A stretch of 64,000 nucleotides of DNA. Source: Nocardia vinacea (lineage in GTDB: Bacteria > Actinomycetota > Actinomycetes > Mycobacteriales > Mycobacteriaceae). The notes beneath the pieces are model-generated. The model saw nothing but the letters and a program-made list of their open reading frames with translations, did no database searches and was not told where the DNA came from. Position numbers and translations under genes: made by a program. This document shows, in pieces, positions 36,201-44,452 of this stretch (positions are counted from its first letter, which is position 1; each line of letters begins with the position of its first letter). Location of the stretch: positions 2,170,001 to 2,234,000 of the forward strand of contig NZ_CP109149.1 in assembly GCF_035920345.1 (NCBI RefSeq), given 5' to 3'.

Positions 36201-37340
36201 GGCGTCTGCGCGATCGCTTCGGCACCGCTGCCCAGCGGGGGCTCGATCCTGGCAGCTGGGGACAACAAGGGAATAGTTCACCTGTTCCGAGCCTCGCTGG
36301 ACGCGAATGCTCGAACACTGTCCGGTCATCGCGACCGCATCCGCGCGGCCGTCTTCGTTCCCGAAGATAACCGGCTGCTATTGGCGACCGCGGGGAACGA
36401 TGCCGTGGTGCGTCTGTGGAGCACAGCGGAATCGCTGACGTCATCGGATTCGCCGCCGCGGCTCACGGCCGCGACAGTGGCCGACGACGGGGCCGTCCTG
36501 GTCACCGGCGGCGCGGACGGCGTCATCCACCGGTACGCCGTCGGCAGTGGTACGGCGGTCGCCGCGCCATATCCGGTCCACAATCAGCAAGTGACGGGGC
36601 TCAGGGTACTGACCGAGGCGGACGGCGAAACCCTTCTGGTCAGTGCCGATACCGGCGGGAGCGTTTTCGTCACCCGCGATCACGACGTCGTCGCGACGAT
36701 CGATGCGGGGCGGCCCGTCTCCGCGATCACTCATTTCACTGCCGAGAGCGGAGGCACACGGGTGGTGACCGTAACTCGGAGCGGATTGGCGTTCTGGGAT
36801 CCGTTGTCCGGCGCGTCCCTCGGACATACACCCGCATCGTCGCATCGTCCGCGCGTGGTCACCGATTTCGTCGGTATCGACGGCCGGATCTGGCTCGCCT
36901 CCGGCGGTTACGATGCGACAGTTTATCTGTGGGATGCCGAGACCCACACTCATCTCGGCACCATCACCGGGCTATCGGCCAAGGTGAACGGCATAGCGGT
37001 CGTCCGGTCCTCTGCGGACAGGCCACTGCTTGCGGTGGCCACCAACAACGACGTCGTCCGGCTGTGGGACACGGTGAGCACCGACGAGACGCCGGTCGGA
37101 CTGGTCGGGCATCGTGGCCCGGTCCGTGCGATCGCCGCAGCTTCCACCCCGGCTGGACCGCGCCTACTGACTGCGGGCGACGATCAGACGCTGCGTATCT
37201 GGGACGCCGAAACCGGCATGCTACTGCGCACTCTCGGCATCTCGGCGGTGGCAACCGCTCTGACAGCCCTCGACGACAACTCGATCATGGTCACCTTCGA
37301 CGACGGGATCGCCGTGCTCGACATCGTCACCTTCCCATGA
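33204..37340 (+). CDS. Caspase-like / STAND NTPase / WD40-repeat protein
   Basis: 1378 residues from GTG 33204. Residues ~1-210 are a caspase-like (C14) domain: LLLWVGHGW supplies His 84 and IIVVDACAS supplies Cys 137. Residues ~270-720 are a STAND-type NTPase, with Walker A GRPGSGKSALL near 300, Walker B TTLLLDALDEA near 393, and a winged-helix-like part. From ~760 to the end lie about a dozen WD40 repeats (LRGHRGAVHALA, GIVRLWDPSTG, DQTLRIWDAETG). This sensor-switch-protease layout is typical of bacterial conflict and regulated-death systems: WD40 repeats sense, the NTPase oligomerises, the protease cuts. The upstream lipase may be its target or co-effector. Convergent with, and overlapping, the next gene by 14 bp. 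Confidence 0.87.
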   Translation: MIEDEDALEFFPVAIGEYPGQTHLALPTAEDEIDRVAAALQEFGVAAVPWNAAMPERGSDAVDDRLTAWTKSGAQRSLLLWVGHGWRVGTKAALAHAKSPDRDWTRSITPDKLASVIAARVDPYDQDQWLIIVVDACASAIFVQRLSNEVDLQVQLANRRFLLVGVSGDGPTNLGKFSAALETALEDTFGAESRISLWDLAGELRRLLPGSEVVPKTIIDAALFRRVPAITGTMVDLAAEIRSALRNLDDHERRHFVAKAQGGDGDDYSWFFQGRVAESRLIVTWLAESSSGLLVVTGRPGSGKSALLGQLAVRSAPTLREVLIRHGLLDPVPDDQRPPDSTFDLTVHLTGMNAADLVDHIAMRLALGRPPEADDSDRSAWLLARLGERSHTTLLLDALDEAVEPIAVAEAVIRPLALLPGVRVIVGTRQSTRSEPDRPVPEDQNLLDALHADPRNTLCILHEPAAVARYVASRLLGNGTPNHDPVAVAGAAATIATHAPGFLFAHLVVAELQADPALLTDLDALDAVVRGDHRAVFRRAVTRLAAAEPSARPLLHALALAHGRGLPIRDGVWKEVAGALAPDVTIGNEQIRTLLRSAAAYLVIDREREQTVYRLAHRTFAESFTELPETRSHRATVADALLMLAARETTQVNPYVATYLAAHIADGGGASWDALGELDYVIGRLDIESLASAAARAAFGRFHLPPQVMAVLGSRHVLTAADTGNKRGIFQLAAARFGGSRTDAGLPGDWSVRWALLAPQSPHLTLRGHRGAVHALATVRTAGGRILLSSGGSDGIVRLWDPSTGRAFGRPMSGHRGGIYAIAEVPALDSLLASAGEDTSVRLWNPMTGLPHGAPLRVHRAPVRAMDVLPGRSGRVLLATGDDRGDIVLWDVGEREAVWGFPGFGTGVRGLVCTITGDHGTVLFAGYDDGTVRVWREGVPTPVAGPGPSPGHSRGLRGLTSWPGNPAGSVLSTGHDGQLIRWSLTDAQLVGTSVRRANTGVCAIASAPLPSGGSILAAGDNKGIVHLFRASLDANARTLSGHRDRIRAAVFVPEDNRLLLATAGNDAVVRLWSTAESLTSSDSPPRLTAATVADDGAVLVTGGADGVIHRYAVGSGTAVAAPYPVHNQQVTGLRVLTEADGETLLVSADTGGSVFVTRDHDVVATIDAGRPVSAITHFTAESGGTRVVTVTRSGLAFWDPLSGASLGHTPASSHRPRVVTDFVGIDGRIWLASGGYDATVYLWDAETHTHLGTITGLSAKVNGIAVVRSSADRPLLAVATNNDVVRLWDTVSTDETPVGLVGHRGPVRAIAAASTPAGPRLLTAGDDQTLRIWDAETGMLLRTLGISAVATALTALDDNSIMVTFDDGIAVLDIVTFP

Positions 37341-40300
37341 TGATCCGCAGCTCCGGCACCACATCGAAAGCCCAGTCCAGGACCGCCCCGGCATGACCGA
37401 CTCGCCGCGCATCCAGCCGGCGAACCCCCTGAGCTGCCGTCGACGCGTCCGACCGCGAGAATCTGCGGATCAGGTAAATTGCCCGGCGAGCCGCGAAGCA
37501 CGCGTATGCCCGCTCCCACCGATCGGAATCCACCTCAGGCAAGATAGGCGCCAAATCCGGTCTTCTACGGGACAATTCGCCGAGATAGTCGCGTGCAAGC
37601 GTCCCACGGGCGGCCAGTCCTTGCGGCGACGTATCGAAGAAGGGCACATCTTCGAGCAATTGGGCGACCTCTAGGCCGAGCGGAAGGAACTGCGACGACG
37701 CGAGATCCACCGCGACGATTTCCCCCGAATCGGTCACGAGCCAATTCTCGGTGTGCGCGTCGCGCTTTCCGACCACTGGCAGATCCGCCGGAATCAGGGC
37801 CTGCCACAGCCGTGCGCGCTCCCAGGGCTCCGAGTAGCCGAGCTTCTTGAAATCGTTCAGGAGCTTGGTCTTTTCGGAGGGCAGATGGTTTTCCCGAGAC
37901 GGCGGGGCGCCTCGCCAGGCATGGATAATCGCCAGGAGTTTCACCGTGCGGCCAACCGCGCGCACGGCGGAGCCGGATATCCGGCCCGACGCGGTGTCGG
38001 CCAGGCTCCACAATGGCACGCCCGCGGCACGCATGCTCGCGGCGTAGTGCGACTCGGTGCCGTCCGGTGGGTCTACCACGGCGAACGGGCGCACCGCGCG
38101 GATCCACTCCGGTACTCCCGCCGAGACATACGAGTGGAACGACTCGAGCCGCGCAACCTCCGCCTCCGCGGCCGCACGGCTGGTCAACGGCTTCAGGACG
38201 AGGGTGGACGACAGCAGGCCGTGCGGGTCGTCGAGAACGAAGGTTTCCCGGTTCTTCTGCCCGCCCAACGCTCTGGCTCGGAACTCTTCGGTGGAGATCG
38301 CCAGTTCGCAGCCGTGGTGGCGGAGGAAGTCGATCTCCCCTGCGCGGACGGCACGCCAGATCCGAGGGGGCGCGCTGATTCCCGTCGCGTCGTCTGTCGG
38401 TGGTTCGGAGGGCAATAGCGCACGGACGGACGCGGGTGCCTCGGCATGTTGCACCAATTGCAGCAGCGGCCATGGCCATCGGGGGTCGACCGCCGCGGCG
38501 AAGGCGGCACGCTGCGCCGACGCGACGTATATCGCGGGCTCGCCACGCCGCCGCCACAGCAGATACGCGGCCGCCGCGGCCGCCGAGTAACCTTCGCGTG
38601 CTGGTGTATTGCCTTCCGCCACACTCGCCGCGCGGGATTCGTCCTTCAGGGCGAGCGCCCGTTCGATCAAGGCCGAGTCACCAGTGCGGCGTCCGTACCG
38701 CAGATACGCTTCCCCCAGTTGGCTCAACTGTTCCGGGGTGCGGTTGCCGAGCTCGGAGCTGCGCTCGAACCAACGCATGGCCGCCCGCAGATCCTCGACG
38801 TCGCGACGCAGCGAGTGCCGCCGCAGATAGGCGTCGCCCATCAGACTCGTGGTCGTGATCTCCTCGGGGACGAACCATTCCGAGGTGTCGTAGGCACTGT
38901 CCTGGGTTTCGATCGATGCGGGTGTCACCCCGCCGTCACCAAGCTGGGCGAGCCATATCGGCTGCGCTGACTCGACGAGCCTTTCGAAGGCCGCGATCGC
39001 CTCGTCGTACAGCTCCAATGCCAGGCGACGGTCGTCGTCGCTGCCGCCCAGCAGAACGCCGCGCCCGTACCTGTTGGCCGCGCGTGCCGATCCGAACAGC
39101 AGAGCTAGGTGTGTGGTGTCGGGAGACGCGTCGATCGCGATCCCCATCAGCATGTGGATCCGTCGCAGTACCGCCAGATCACAGGTTCCGACCGGTCCGC
39201 CACCGTCGCAACCGATCAGCAGACCGGCGGCATGACTCGCCGCGAAAACCCGGTGACCCGCCGCCGATTGCAGGGCGACCGACTCGAGATGGTCGACCAC
39301 CGCTCTGATCAGCTCGAGATCGTCCGGGTCGGCTCGCGCGCACAGCGTGCGAGCCGCATATGCCACCGACGCCACCCGTACCGACGCTCGCTGATCGCCC
39401 CTGGCAAGCGCCTCGGGCAGGTGGCCGCGTAAGGCGCGAATATCGTCGTTGTGTACCGCCTGCCGCAAGCGCACATCGACCGCGAGGGCCTCGAGCCGGT
39501 CGACCAAGATCGCGTCCGCGCTCAGATGCCGTTCGGCGTAGGAGAGCGCCTCGGTAACCGCATCCACGGCGGTCGCCAATGTTTCGGGTGTATTGCGCTC
39601 GACCAACGACCGCGCCCACATCTGGAGTGACCAGGGGAGATACGGGCCGGAGATCGGTGCGCCGGGTTCGGCGCATGCCCGCAGATCGGCGATAGCAAGT
39701 GCGAGAGGGGCATCGATGGGCAGACCGAGCAGACGCCGTGAATGCGCCACCCGCTGCCACGCCTGACCTCGTTTGATGATGTGGGCCCGCAGATCCCGAT
39801 CGCTCGCGCCTGGCATCCCGCCGATGACGTTGTCCCACCAGAGTGCAGATGCGGTGAAGGCGCTTGCGGCCGCGCGCAGTCCGGTCGCGCCGAGCGCGGT
39901 ATCGGCGTCGGGTTCCTCGTCGAGTACGTCGCCGCTGGTCATCGGAAGTCGCGCACCGGCCGCACGAAGCCCACGAATCCCCCGGGCGAACAGCAGTCCT
40001 GCCCATCCGGCGGCCACGGCGGTGGTGATACCGGCCGTATCGCGCGCGGCGACGAGGCAGTCGTGGGAGGCGTCGAGTTCCGCGTCGTTCTCGGTGATCA
40101 TCGCCAGTCGCTGGTGCACTTCGGCTTTCAGCACGTAATGCTGTGGCGTGTGGTCGCCGTACTGTTCAGCGATGTCGAAGTCGGCCGCGGCGGCTGTGAG
40201 CAATGGTCCCGGATCATCGGCGGTGCGCGCCAGGAATTGCTGTGCCACCGCGCGCATTCCACGCCATGCGCGCCGATTGGCGTCCGTCGAGTACCTGTCC

Positions 40301-40740
40301 AGATGTTCGACTACCAACCAGCATTCGAGCGCCGCGTTCATGGTCGCCCGCATGGACGGTTTCGTATCGGCTCCGCTCACCTCCTGTGCGTAGCGGTACA
40401 GCCTCCCCGCGAGCCGCAGGTTGACCCCATGCCAGGTACGGATCCAGTTGAACCCTGCGCCTCCCAGCGACGAGGTGAGTACGCGTGTATCGGCAGCCGC
40501 GTCGACGAATGCGGCGCGGACCAGCACTTGCCCCAGCAACTCGGCACGAGACAGCGCCCCCGAGTTCTGGCCGGCAGAAGCCAAGTCCAGCAACGATTTC
40601 CAGGCCGGACCAACCACCCGCGCGGAGCCGCCCGGATCGGCTAGTGCGCTCAGTCGTTCGAATCCGCCGACAGCGGTGGCCGCCTGCGCGAGATCGTCAT
40701 CAGAGACGCCGAATCCGATGGCCCTCAGGAAATCTGTCAT
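37327..40740 (-). CDS. Helical-repeat protein with C-terminal kinase/APH-like domain
   Basis: 1137 residues from ATG 40740; the frame stays open to 41076, but the extra ~110 residues look like linker or chance. Most of the protein is alpha-helical with TPR-like stretches (for example YDEAIAAFERLVE, DLRAAMRWFERSSELG, QLSQLGEAYLRYG). The last ~300 residues resemble an aminoglycoside-phosphotransferase/protein-kinase fold: TFVLDD and LVLKPL could hold the ATP-binding Lys, and GKRDAHTENWLV with VAVDLASSQ matches the catalytic HxxxN and the metal-binding Asp. It faces the caspase-STAND gene tail to tail with a 14-bp overlap. Shared function is inferred. Confidence 0.68.
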   Translation of the reverse strand: MTDFLRAIGFGVSDDDLAQAATAVGGFERLSALADPGGSARVVGPAWKSLLDLASAGQNSGALSRAELLGQVLVRAAFVDAAADTRVLTSSLGGAGFNWIRTWHGVNLRLAGRLYRYAQEVSGADTKPSMRATMNAALECWLVVEHLDRYSTDANRRAWRGMRAVAQQFLARTADDPGPLLTAAAADFDIAEQYGDHTPQHYVLKAEVHQRLAMITENDAELDASHDCLVAARDTAGITTAVAAGWAGLLFARGIRGLRAAGARLPMTSGDVLDEEPDADTALGATGLRAAASAFTASALWWDNVIGGMPGASDRDLRAHIIKRGQAWQRVAHSRRLLGLPIDAPLALAIADLRACAEPGAPISGPYLPWSLQMWARSLVERNTPETLATAVDAVTEALSYAERHLSADAILVDRLEALAVDVRLRQAVHNDDIRALRGHLPEALARGDQRASVRVASVAYAARTLCARADPDDLELIRAVVDHLESVALQSAAGHRVFAASHAAGLLIGCDGGGPVGTCDLAVLRRIHMLMGIAIDASPDTTHLALLFGSARAANRYGRGVLLGGSDDDRRLALELYDEAIAAFERLVESAQPIWLAQLGDGGVTPASIETQDSAYDTSEWFVPEEITTTSLMGDAYLRRHSLRRDVEDLRAAMRWFERSSELGNRTPEQLSQLGEAYLRYGRRTGDSALIERALALKDESRAASVAEGNTPAREGYSAAAAAAYLLWRRRGEPAIYVASAQRAAFAAAVDPRWPWPLLQLVQHAEAPASVRALLPSEPPTDDATGISAPPRIWRAVRAGEIDFLRHHGCELAISTEEFRARALGGQKNRETFVLDDPHGLLSSTLVLKPLTSRAAAEAEVARLESFHSYVSAGVPEWIRAVRPFAVVDPPDGTESHYAASMRAAGVPLWSLADTASGRISGSAVRAVGRTVKLLAIIHAWRGAPPSRENHLPSEKTKLLNDFKKLGYSEPWERARLWQALIPADLPVVGKRDAHTENWLVTDSGEIVAVDLASSQFLPLGLEVAQLLEDVPFFDTSPQGLAARGTLARDYLGELSRRRPDLAPILPEVDSDRWERAYACFAARRAIYLIRRFSRSDASTAAQGVRRLDARRVGHAGAVLDWAFDVVPELRIIMGR

Positions 40741-41288
40741 CGAGACGCCCAGCAGAGGTCTCGGCGGCGGCAGCGGCGATCGCGACGCTCGGCCTGCTAA
40801 CCCCGGCGTGAATTTCGGTCTCTGCTTATCCGGCACACCCGCTGTTGGTGTATTCACTAGCCGGTTGATCGGCACGGCGGCGCAAGCCGTTACCTGCGGC
40901 ACCGAACTCTCCGAGGGCGGCGCCCACCGCGCCGAACCGCCGCCGTTCCCTTCACTTCCCACGCGGCCTGTGTCCACCAGCTGACCAACGGCCTGCGGAA
41001 TCTGTTCCCTGTTCAGGCCGACCCACCGACATGAACCCGACTTGACTCCGGGTGGCGGGATCGAGGTCGACATCAACGCCGAGCTGGCGCAGCTCGGGCC
41101 GACCGGCTATCGGCCCCTACGAATGCGCGACACACTGTTCTGATATCTGAATCACCGGTCCTGCTTGACATCCAGCTGTGGCCGTTTCGAACCGCGCGCT
41201 ATGCGGCATGAGCAGATACGCCCAGCGTATCGGGGTTCCGGTAGTAATCGCGGGCAGCCGGGCAACCCGTGTGCCGGGGCGGATCTTC

Positions 41289-41651
41289 TCAGGCGGAATC
41301 CGAGGATGATTCACCCTCGAGAAACGAGGACACCGCTGCATGGTGGCTGCTGAGGGTCTCCAGGTTGGATTCGATCCGCTGCAAGGTTGTTTGCATGGCT
41401 GCGACGATGTTGGGGCACAGTTCGAGCTGTGGGCGCGAGCCGCTGGCGCAGGGCAGCAGTTGCGCGACGGTTTGCGAGTTGAATCCGGCGTCGAGCAGTG
41501 CCCGGATCTGGCGGACTTGCACCAGACACGGCTCGCTGTAGTCCCGGTAGCCGTTGCCGGTCCGTTCGGACGCGAGCAGGCCTTGCTCCTCGTAATAGCG
41601 CAATGCGCGCGTCGTCGTGCCCGAGCGGCGGGCGAGTTCACCGATCCGCAT
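41289..41651 (-). CDS. MerR-family transcriptional regulator
   Basis: 120 residues from ATG 41651. The N-terminal winged helix is canonical: MRIGELARRSGTTTRALRYY, then EEQGLLASERTGNGYRDYSE. A long coiled-coil dimerisation helix follows (RQIRALLDAGFNSQTVAQLL). The C-terminus has only two Cys (LLPCASG and LCPNIV), spaced in a way that could bind metal but not clearly. It is divergent from a hydrolase-MFS gene pair; the 19-bp-spaced promoter between them is the expected MerR target. The effector is unknown, probably a small organic compound. Confidence 0.87.
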   Translation of the reverse strand: MRIGELARRSGTTTRALRYYEEQGLLASERTGNGYRDYSEPCLVQVRQIRALLDAGFNSQTVAQLLPCASGSRPQLELCPNIVAAMQTTLQRIESNLETLSSHHAAVSSFLEGESSSDSA

Positions 41652-41680
41652 GCCGCGCCCTGCGTGGTCCGGAGTTCGTC

Positions 41681-41711
41681 TTGACCTTCACGCCAACGTC
41701 AACGCTTAACT
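41681..41711 (+). promoter_or_regulatory. MerR-type promoter of the hydrolase-MFS operon
   Basis: TTGACC (41681-41686), a 19-bp spacer and TTAACT (41706-41711). The overlong spacer is the hallmark of MerR-activated promoters. The dyad TTGAC-N12-GTCAA (41681-41702) lies mostly in the spacer. The hydrolase ATG is only 7 bp after the -10 box, so the transcript should be leaderless or nearly so. Confidence 0.6.
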
Positions 41712-41718
41712 TCGCAGC

Positions 41719-42519
41719 ATGATTTCCGATGCACAGCGTCAGCAGTTGTTGGACCAGGTAGACGTCGTCGACAGCGGTACCGGTCCGGTGGTCGCCCTCG
41801 CCCATGGTGCCGGTGGTGGTGTCCGCGAGAACTTCGCACCACTAATCGACACCATTGCGGATCGGCGTTTCGTCGGACCGTACTATCCCGGCGCCGGCAA
41901 AACACCGCAGGCGACCGCGCCGCTGTCGATCGACGAACTCGCCGACACCGTGGTCGCGACCGCCTTGGAGGCTGGTGCCGAACGATTTCCGATCGTCGGG
42001 CTTTCGCTGGGTTCTGCTGTCGCCGTGACCGCGGCCACCCGGCACCCCGAGCACGTCAGCGCGCTGGTACTCACCGTCGGGCTGGTGTATCCGGACGCGC
42101 AGGTACGTGCACTGGTCCGGGTGTGGCGGCATCTGGCCGAACGCGGCGATTTCGACACCTTGGCCGAGCTGCTCTTCTACGCCAACTCACCTGGAACGCT
42201 CACAAGCGTGTCCGAGGACGAGCACGCGGCGGCGGTCCGGCAGATCCGCGCCGGCTACCCCGTCGGCGGCGCCGATCATGTAGAGCTGGTGAGCCGCACC
42301 GATATTCGGCCGCTGCTTCCCGCCGTCGACGTGCCCACCCTCGTCGTCGTGAGTGGCGAGGACCGGGTCGTGCTGCCGGATACCGTTCGCCAGTTGGCTT
42401 CCGGCATCGCCGGTGCCGAGCTGATCGAATACCCGTCGGCCGGGCATATTTTCACGCCTGCGGAAGCTGGGCCGTGGGTTGCGGAGGTGTCCGCCTTCCT
42501 GGACCGCCTGCCACGATGA
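41719..42519 (+). CDS. Alpha/beta-hydrolase
   Basis: 266 residues from ATG 41719. The features are VALAHGAGGG (oxyanion region), the nucleophile elbow PIVGLSLGSAVAV near residue 95, VVVSGEDRVVLPD with the catalytic Asp, and AGHIFTPAEA with the catalytic His. A small-molecule esterase or C-C hydrolase is likely; the substrate is not predictable. The stop overlaps the MFS start by 4 bp (ATGA). With the divergent MerR regulator it looks like an inducible detoxification pair: modify, then export. Confidence 0.85.
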   Translation: MISDAQRQQLLDQVDVVDSGTGPVVALAHGAGGGVRENFAPLIDTIADRRFVGPYYPGAGKTPQATAPLSIDELADTVVATALEAGAERFPIVGLSLGSAVAVTAATRHPEHVSALVLTVGLVYPDAQVRALVRVWRHLAERGDFDTLAELLFYANSPGTLTSVSEDEHAAAVRQIRAGYPVGGADHVELVSRTDIRPLLPAVDVPTLVVVSGEDRVVLPDTVRQLASGIAGAELIEYPSAGHIFTPAEAGPWVAEVSAFLDRLPR

Positions 42520-43751
42520 CGCAAATGGCCGCAGCGCAAACGACCACGGCCGGTGCACTGTACGGACGATTGGCGGTGCTGGGCCTGGCACTGTTCGTGT
42601 ACCTGACCGCCGAGCTGTTCCCGATCGGCGCATTGAACGATCTCGCCATGGGATTGCACGTGGCCCCCGCCACGGCTGGGCTCCTGCTCACCGCGTACGC
42701 GATCGCGGCCGGGGCGGCGACGCTGCCCGCGGTGTGGGCTTGTCGGCGGCTGGACCGGCGCCGCGCCCTCACCGTATCCCTTGTGCTGCTGGCCCTCTCA
42801 CAGGTGACATTCGGTCTGGCTCCGAACTTCACGGTCGCGGCGCTGGCACGCGGCGTGGCGGCGATCGCACACGGCCTGGTGTGGTCGCAGATCCCCGTGG
42901 TAGCAGCACGGTACGCACCGGACGGAATGCGCGGCCGGGCGACGGCGGTGGTCTTCGCGGGCTCTTCGCTGGGCCTGATCGCTGGTGCGCCGATCGTTAC
43001 CGGACTGGCACACGAACTGGGTTGGCGCGCAGCCGCACTCGCGCTCGCTGGTGCGGCCGGCGCCACCGCGTTCCTGCTGCGAGCCGCGTTACCCGAAACA
43101 CCTCCACCACCGCGCCAGGGTCGCACCCGCGGAACATTCAGTCTCGGACCGGTTCTCGTAGTCTGCCTCGTAACGACCGCACTGGTCGTCGGCCACTACG
43201 TGAGCTACACCTACCTCACACTGCTGATCGCGCCGGCCGGGTTGAGCGGATCGCTGCTGGTGGTCGTTCTGGCCGGGTACGGCATTGCGGGCTTGTTCGG
43301 TGTCACTCTCGTCGGACGCGCGCTCGACTCCCATCCGCGTCGCACTGCTCTCACCGTGGCCATGACACTGACATGCGCGGTCACCACGCTCGGCATCGCG
43401 CACTTCAGCTGGATCGTCTTCATCCTCGTCATGCTGTGGGGTGCCGCCGCGGCGGCCTTGCCGGTAATCCTGCAACACGCCGTCCTACGCACAGCTCCGG
43501 ACGCCCCGGACATCCCGTCCGGCGCCTACGTCGTGTCCTACCAACTCGGCATAACCGGTGGCTCCGCACTCGGAGCCGCCCTGCTGAGCCACACCCCGGC
43601 CGCATCCCTGCCCTTGTGGTCTGGCATTGCGCTGGCCGCCGGAACCATCCTGATCATCACTGCACCAGCTGTTTTCGGACCTCGACAGCCCTCCCGCACG
43701 GATCGCGCGCCCAGCCGGGGCGGCACACAAGCCAGCCGAAACCGCTGCTGA
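42516..43751 (+). CDS. MFS efflux transporter
   Basis: 411 residues from ATG 42516, coupled to the hydrolase. Twelve hydrophobic segments are visible, e.g. LAVLGLALFVYLTAELFPIG at the start and SGIALAAGTILIITAPAVFG at the end. The motif-A-like loop WACRRLDRRRALTVSL between helices 2 and 3 and the TAELFPIGALNDLA segment match drug:H+ antiporter (AraJ/SotB-like) members. Likely exports a drug or metabolite across the cytoplasmic membrane. Regulated with the hydrolase by the MerR protein. Confidence 0.87.
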   Translation: MTQMAAAQTTTAGALYGRLAVLGLALFVYLTAELFPIGALNDLAMGLHVAPATAGLLLTAYAIAAGAATLPAVWACRRLDRRRALTVSLVLLALSQVTFGLAPNFTVAALARGVAAIAHGLVWSQIPVVAARYAPDGMRGRATAVVFAGSSLGLIAGAPIVTGLAHELGWRAAALALAGAAGATAFLLRAALPETPPPPRQGRTRGTFSLGPVLVVCLVTTALVVGHYVSYTYLTLLIAPAGLSGSLLVVVLAGYGIAGLFGVTLVGRALDSHPRRTALTVAMTLTCAVTTLGIAHFSWIVFILVMLWGAAAAALPVILQHAVLRTAPDAPDIPSGAYVVSYQLGITGGSALGAALLSHTPAASLPLWSGIALAAGTILIITAPAVFGPRQPSRTDRAPSRGGTQASRNRC

Positions 43752-44452
43752 ACAACACGATCTGTGGCAATTCAGTCCGGGTGCTCGGCATGGACGCGCG
43801 GCCCGGTCGCGGGTCGTTGGTTCGGCCTGACGCCTTAAACCTCGCACACGGACACGCTCCCGGAACAGATGCACCCGGCCCGAACTAGAGAAGGCGCTCG
43901 CGCTGGCGCATCACTTCAAAGCAGGCTGCGCCCGAGACACCGGTCGTGCTGACCGTCCACGAACTCAAACGCCTGGCCCGCAACGCCGCCGAGCTGATGA
44001 CCCTGTCCGCGGACCTCCAGGCGGCGGTATCCAGCTCGAACTGCTCACCGGCCCGCTCGCCGGCATCTACGACCCCACGCAGAAGCCGAGCAAACCACCG
44101 ACGACGATCAGCTCATCCGGCCCGCCCCTGCCCGCATCCGCCGCCCCGGCGACCCGATGACACCCGAGGAAACGACCTCCGTCAACGCCTCCAGGCCCAA
44201 GTCCTCGACCACCGCGACGGCCAGTAGTTCAGCAAGCTTCTCCCTGACCAGGGGTTACGCCATATCCGTTGTTTTTTCGGCGATTACTACCGGAACCCCG
44301 TCTTGCCCGAAACCTGGATGAATCGCGGAACGGTGTCGGTTGTGCGACGGATCGGTGGCGATACCGCCCGTTGATATCTCAGCAAGCGTGTAGCTACCAC
44401 ATGCTGGCGGACAGAGGTCGGCCCTGTTGCACCCAACGAAGGGAGACACACG
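43752..44452. other. Degraded intergenic region
   Basis: About 700 bp between the MFS gene and the L,D-transpeptidase. It contains only the frameshifted fragment at 43946-44161. No intact gene, terminator hairpin or clear promoter was found apart from the ribosome-binding site GGGAG at 44442-44446 for the next gene. Confidence 0.45.
43946..44161 (+). pseudogene. Frameshifted fragment of unknown gene
   Basis: The frame from 43946 reads LTVHELKRLARNAAELMTLS, clearly helical and protein-like. It then turns to low-quality Arg/Ser/Pro sequence. The adjacent frame from about 44030 reads GIQLELLTGPLAGIYDPTQK and ends at 44161. The join implies a frameshift in a former gene whose family I do not recognise. 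Confidence 0.35.

Noticed and set aside
40741..41076. 112-codon N-terminal extension of the kinase-like protein
   Set aside because: Low-complexity Pro/Gly/Arg sequence with a poor start; kept only as an alternative start.
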